From CAYVQE01 sp964633205 (GTDB lineage Bacteria > Myxococcota > B64-G9), in contig CAZWFN010000141.1 of assembly GCA_964633205.1 (NCBI GenBank), positions 1 to 16,299 of the forward strand: DNA of 16,299 nt, in the 5' to 3' direction. The notes below the pieces were generated by a model. It searched no databases. It was given only the letters and a program-made list of their open reading frames with translations, and was not told the DNA's origin. A program made the position numbers and the translations under genes. This document shows positions 13,263 through 16,299 of the stretch, in pieces; position 1 is the stretch's first letter, and every line of letters starts with the position of its first letter.

Positions 13263-14651
13263 ATGGCGGGCGCAGCGCGGCGAACCGGGTCGGCCCGGGG
13301 CCCGGCGCTGGCCCTGGCCCTGGTGCTGGCGCTGTGTCTGCACGCCCCGGCCACCGGCGGCAGCGAGGTCGAGCTGCACTTGCGCACCGTGGGCCAGGGC
13401 TACCAGACCCGCACCATCGAAGGCCGGCTGCTGAACCGCTACCGCATCACCCAGTGGTTGTCGCTGCGGGCGGTGCGCCTGTTCGAGCACCGGGGGTTGC
13501 GCTTGGACGCCCGGTTGCGGTTGGATACCGATCTGGGCCTGACCGGTGACCCCGAGGCCGATGGCGCCGGCGCCCTGGACCTGCTGGCGCTGAACCTGCA
13601 GGCCCGAGACCTGTTCGATCGCTTGGACGTCACGCTGGGCCGCCAGTGGCTGCTGGACGCGATCGACTTCTGCCAGCTCGACGGCCTGCGGCTCGATTTG
13701 AAGCTGCCGGCCGGCTTCGGCCTGCGGCTGCTGGGCGGTTTCGCGGTGCGCGATCGTTCCTGGTTGGGCGGCCGGCTGCTGGAGCTGGACGGGGTGGACC
13801 AGGGCCATACTCCGGCACCGCTGGTCGGCGCGGCCGCGTCCTGGCGCTGGCGAGCCACCGGCTTGCGAATCTCATACCGCCGCACCGTGCTGTGGCAGCC
13901 GGGCTGGCCGCTGGATGGGGAGCGGCTGGGGGCGGCCGGATGGAGCCGCTGGTTCGACGGCCGGCTGGGCGTGGAGAGCAACGCGGTCTACGATCTGGCC
14001 CGCGATCGGCTGGGTCGGGTGCGGGCCGACGTCCACGGCCGGCTGCCATGGCCGCCGCGCGACCTCCGGCTGGAGGTCGGCTTTCTGCGCCTGGTGCCGC
14101 ACTTCGCGCTGGACTCGATCTTCGACTTCTTCAGCCCGGCGCCCTTCTGGCAGCTGCGCGCCGGGCTGCGCTGGCGGGCGCCGGGCGAGCGGTTTCCCCT
14201 GAGCTTGGGCCTGGGCGGCTATTTCAGGCGCTACGGGGTGCCGGCCGCACCGGCCGAGCCGGGCGCGCACCTCGGCCGGCGGGTGCTCGGGGCCGAGCTG
14301 GACGGCCGCTTGCGGCTCGGCCGGGCGGGCTGGCTGTGGTTGCTGGCCGGCTTCGAGGACGGGGCGGCCGGGCGCCGCTGGATGCTGGCGCCCGGGGTGA
14401 GCTGGGGCTGGCTCGACGGGGCGCTGCGGCTGGACGGCCGGGCCCTGCTGCTGTCGGTCGACGATCCCGTGCGCGACAGCTTCGACGCGCTGAGCGCGGG
14501 CGGGGCGGCCGGGTTGCGCTGGCGTTTCGGGCCGGGCCGCGGGCTGCTGCTCAGCACCGAGCTGCACGGCAACCGGGTCAATCCGCTGCGCTGGCGGCTG
14601 AGCGCGGTGCTGGATCTGGCCTTCGTCACCGGACCGGGGGGGCTGCCATGA
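13263..14651 (+). CDS. Putative outer-membrane beta-barrel protein paired with a multihaem cytochrome
   Basis: The 462-residue product has a signal peptide (about residues 1-33, hydrophobic stretch ALALALVLALCLHAPATGG). The mature part is a succession of amphipathic strands alternating hydrophobic and charged/aromatic residues (for example RGLRLDARLRLDTDLGL, DRLDVTLGRQWLLDA, ALRLDGRALLLSV, LRWRLSAVLDLAFV), with many Arg, Trp and Gly. This is typical of an outer-membrane barrel with about 16-20 strands (estimate). The stop overlaps the start of the 13-haem cytochrome gene, so a structural partnership such as a porin-cytochrome conduit is inferred. Strong sequence kinship with MtrB or Ombs is not visible. 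An alternative is a cell-envelope protein of unrelated function. GGAAGGGGGT lies 7-8 bases before ATG 13263. Confidence 0.75.
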   Translation: MAGAARRTGSARGPALALALVLALCLHAPATGGSEVELHLRTVGQGYQTRTIEGRLLNRYRITQWLSLRAVRLFEHRGLRLDARLRLDTDLGLTGDPEADGAGALDLLALNLQARDLFDRLDVTLGRQWLLDAIDFCQLDGLRLDLKLPAGFGLRLLGGFAVRDRSWLGGRLLELDGVDQGHTPAPLVGAAASWRWRATGLRISYRRTVLWQPGWPLDGERLGAAGWSRWFDGRLGVESNAVYDLARDRLGRVRADVHGRLPWPPRDLRLEVGFLRLVPHFALDSIFDFFSPAPFWQLRAGLRWRAPGERFPLSLGLGGYFRRYGVPAAPAEPGAHLGRRVLGAELDGRLRLGRAGWLWLLAGFEDGAAGRRWMLAPGVSWGWLDGALRLDGRALLLSVDDPVRDSFDALSAGGAAGLRWRFGPGRGLLLSTELHGNRVNPLRWRLSAVLDLAFVTGPGGLP

Positions 14652-15751
14652 CCGACCTGCGCCGGCTCTGCCTGCTGGCGCCGTTGGCGCTGGCCTGGCT
14701 GGCCGCCGTCCGCCCGGCCGCGGCCGCCGGGGCCGCGCCGCCGCTGGCCGCCGACCCGGTGTTGCCGCCAGCGCGCGACGGGCTGCGTTTCGACCACGGC
14801 CGTCACCGCCAGCTCGAATGCGGCGGCTGCCATCCGCGGGCCGCCATGCGGGTGCGGCTGAGCGCCTCCGAGCTGCCGGGCCACGCCGCCTGCGTCGGCT
14901 GCCATCCGGCGGCCGACAGCGGCGGCGCCCGCGGCTCGGCCTGCCGGCGTTGCCACCGCGGCCCGCCGCGCGCCAGCAAGCGGCCGCCGGCGGCGCTGCA
15001 TTTCTCGCACGCCGCCCACGGCCAGCGGGTGGAGGCCTGCACCGCCTGCCACGACCCGCGCAGCGGCCGGCCGCTGGCCCGCCACGCCGACTGCGCCGGC
15101 TGCCACCGGGCCTGGACCAGCGCCGGGCGCTGCGCCAACTGCCACCCGGCCCAGCCCGGCGACCGGCTGGTGCTCGACGGGCCGGGCGGTCGGCTGCGCC
15201 CGCGCGGTGGCCACGGCGGCGGCGACCACGGCCCGGGCTGGCAGCAGGGCCATGGCCCGCGGGCGCGCGGACAGGCCGAGGCCTGCGCCCACTGCCACCC
15301 GCAGGATCACTGCGACCGCTGCCACCGCGGAGTGCGCCGGCCCTGGCGCCAGCATCCCGGCGACTGGGAGCTGACCCACGCCACGGTGGCCCGCGGCGAC
15401 AGCGAGCGCTGCATGGCCTGCCACCGGTCGCAGTCGGACTGTCGCGGTTGCCACCAGCGGGCCGGTCTGACGCGCAGCGAGCAGCCGCGCCCGGACGGCC
15501 GGCGCATCCACCCGCCCGACTTCAAGCTGGGCGCGGTCCACGGCCGCGAGGCCCGGCGCAACCTGCGCCGCTGCAGCGGCTGCCATGCCGAAGCCGACTG
15601 CATCCGCTGCCACGGCGCGGCCGGCCGCGGCCTGGGCATCAGCCCCCACCCGCCGGGCTTCGCCGGTCGCTGCAGCCTGATGCGCCGGCGCAACCCGCGG
15701 CCATGCGCCAAGTGTCACCGGCACGACGATCTGGAGCGGCTATGCCCCTGA
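14648..15751 (+). CDS. 13-haem c-type cytochrome
   Basis: The 367-residue protein has an N-terminal signal peptide (LCLLAPLALAWLAAVRPAAAA, cleavage near 27) and thirteen CxxCH haem-binding motifs, whose first cysteines are at about residues 58, 82, 99, 131, 149, 162, 213, 222, 255, 265, 309, 318 and 353. Histidines before several motifs could be distal ligands for bis-His haems (e.g. H50, H53, H118, H121, H124). Paired motifs and H-rich segments resemble the cytochrome c3/c7-like multihaem families; no exact subfamily is assigned. It is probably periplasmic or outer-membrane associated, passing electrons over distance. Its ATG overlaps the previous gene's stop (ATGA) and the lipoprotein gene starts before its own stop, so the three genes are translationally coupled. 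The frame is open far upstream, but that part overlaps the barrel gene. Confidence 0.93.
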   Translation: MTDLRRLCLLAPLALAWLAAVRPAAAAGAAPPLAADPVLPPARDGLRFDHGRHRQLECGGCHPRAAMRVRLSASELPGHAACVGCHPAADSGGARGSACRRCHRGPPRASKRPPAALHFSHAAHGQRVEACTACHDPRSGRPLARHADCAGCHRAWTSAGRCANCHPAQPGDRLVLDGPGGRLRPRGGHGGGDHGPGWQQGHGPRARGQAEACAHCHPQDHCDRCHRGVRRPWRQHPGDWELTHATVARGDSERCMACHRSQSDCRGCHQRAGLTRSEQPRPDGRRIHPPDFKLGAVHGREARRNLRRCSGCHAEADCIRCHGAAGRGLGISPHPPGFAGRCSLMRRRNPRPCAKCHRHDDLERLCP

Positions 15752-16215
15752 GCCGACAGCGCCGGGCAGCGCCGCTGCGGGGTTTTGCGCCGTTCGTCGG
15801 CTCGCCGGCGCTGGTGCTGGTCGCGGCCGCGCTGGCGCTGGCCGGCTGCGGCCAGGCCGACAGCGGGCTCTACCCGCCCGGCGACACCACCCCACCGCAG
15901 GTGGTGGAGAGTGTTCCGGCCGCCGGCTGGCGCCACGTGCCGCTGGAGGTGACACCGCGCATCTGGTTCAGCGAGCCGCTGGATCCGGCGACCGTGGTCC
16001 CGGGCAACCTCGGCCTGAGCAGCGGAGCCTATCACCAGCACTGCCGTTACCGCACGGCGACCGAGCCCGACGGCCGCGGCCGCGTCGACCTGCTGCCCGA
16101 GCGACCGCTGCTGCCCGGGGTGCGCTACCGCCTGTGGCTCAGCCCCGGTATCAGCGACCGGGCCGGCAACCCCCTGCCCAGCTCGGTGCAGATCACCTTC
16201 GACACCATCCGCTGA
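15742..16215 (+). CDS. Lipoprotein with a Big_5/SbsA-type Ig-like domain
   Basis: The 157-residue product has a signal peptide with a perfect lipobox LAGC (residues 33-36), so it should be lipidated at C36. Residues ~50-157 are an Ig-like domain: DTTPPQVVESVPAAGWRHVPLEVTPRIWFSEPLDPATV, then RPLLPGVRYRLWLSPGISDRAGNPLPSSVQITFD. The D-x-x-PP, FSEPLD and DxAGNPL features are diagnostic of Big_5 / SbsA-Ig-like domains, common in envelope adhesion and scaffold proteins. It starts 10 bases before the cytochrome's stop, with GGAG 6 bases upstream of the ATG. It may anchor or organise the barrel-cytochrome pair in the envelope (inference). Confidence 0.9.
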   Translation: MPLSRQRRAAPLRGFAPFVGSPALVLVAAALALAGCGQADSGLYPPGDTTPPQVVESVPAAGWRHVPLEVTPRIWFSEPLDPATVVPGNLGLSSGAYHQHCRYRTATEPDGRGRVDLLPERPLLPGVRYRLWLSPGISDRAGNPLPSSVQITFDTIR

Positions 16216-16242
16216 ACGGGCAGCGTGCACACGCCGAGCCGG

Positions 16243-16256
16243 GCGGAGCGATCCGC
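16243..16256 (+). other. Small GNRA-loop hairpin downstream of the lipoprotein gene
   Basis: GCGGA (16243-16247), GCGA (16248-16251) and TCCGC (16252-16256) form a perfect 5-bp stem capped by a GNRA-type tetraloop, 28 bases after the stop. No T-run follows, so an intrinsic terminator is not supported; chance in GC-rich DNA is possible. No other feature is seen from 16216 to 16299. Confidence 0.25.
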
Positions 16257-16299
16257 GCTGTAAAGGTTTCTGATTGAGCTGAGCGGCCGGCCAACGGTC

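Noticed and set aside
13646..14647. Upstream extension of the cytochrome frame, giving a 701-residue product.
   Set aside because: It overlaps the barrel gene, is Arg/Gly/Ala-rich without structure, and the ATGA junction with a signal peptide at 14648 is a better start.

Overview
The window is strongly GC-rich throughout. Its gene content resembles a Myxococcota or other former deltaproteobacterial genome: valyl-tRNA synthetase, secreted proteins with PEGA, SUMF1 and WD40 domains, a TPR plus cyclic-nucleotide-domain protein, a CheY/CheX pair, and a 13-haem cytochrome c beside an outer-membrane barrel. This placement is an inference from gene types, not a phylogeny. No rRNA, tRNA, CRISPR array or transposase gene was found.

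Left part (1-3125). The first ~417 bases hold no intact gene. They are a patchwork of two nearly identical palindromic repeats (1-55 cut by the window edge, and 269-365), a fragment of the 3' end of the gene at 2169-3125, and a fragment of the 3' end of valS. A recognisable sigma70-type promoter follows, then a secreted PEGA + SUMF1 (formylglycine-generating-enzyme-like) protein that lacks the catalytic cysteine pair. A third copy of the palindromic repeat separates it from a convergent gene for a secreted or envelope protein with a C-terminal membrane region. The arrangement looks like a tandem duplication of about 2.9 kb whose left copy later collapsed at a repeat.

Middle part (3309-9691). 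valS runs leftward and carries a four-cysteine zinc-ribbon-like insertion. Divergent from it is a rightward group: TPR + cNMP-binding protein, WD40 lipoprotein, and a small thiamine-binding (MTH1187/YkoF family) protein. A tandem array of a 7-bp unit lies between the last of these and a convergent gene for an unrecognised secreted, membrane-anchored protein (9689-10855).

Right part (10999-16299). A strong-looking promoter precedes a CheY-like receiver. The receiver gene is followed at once by a protein joining MshEN-like repeats to a CheX-like phosphatase domain, an apparent phospho-relay on/off pair. tatA and tatB homologues follow in the same direction, without tatC. Then come three tightly coupled genes with overlapping stops and starts: an outer-membrane beta-barrel candidate, a 13-CxxCH multihaem cytochrome c, and a lipoprotein with one Big_5/SbsA-like Ig fold. 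I infer an envelope electron-transfer module, possibly a porin-cytochrome conduit. It is the best candidate here for a little-described system.
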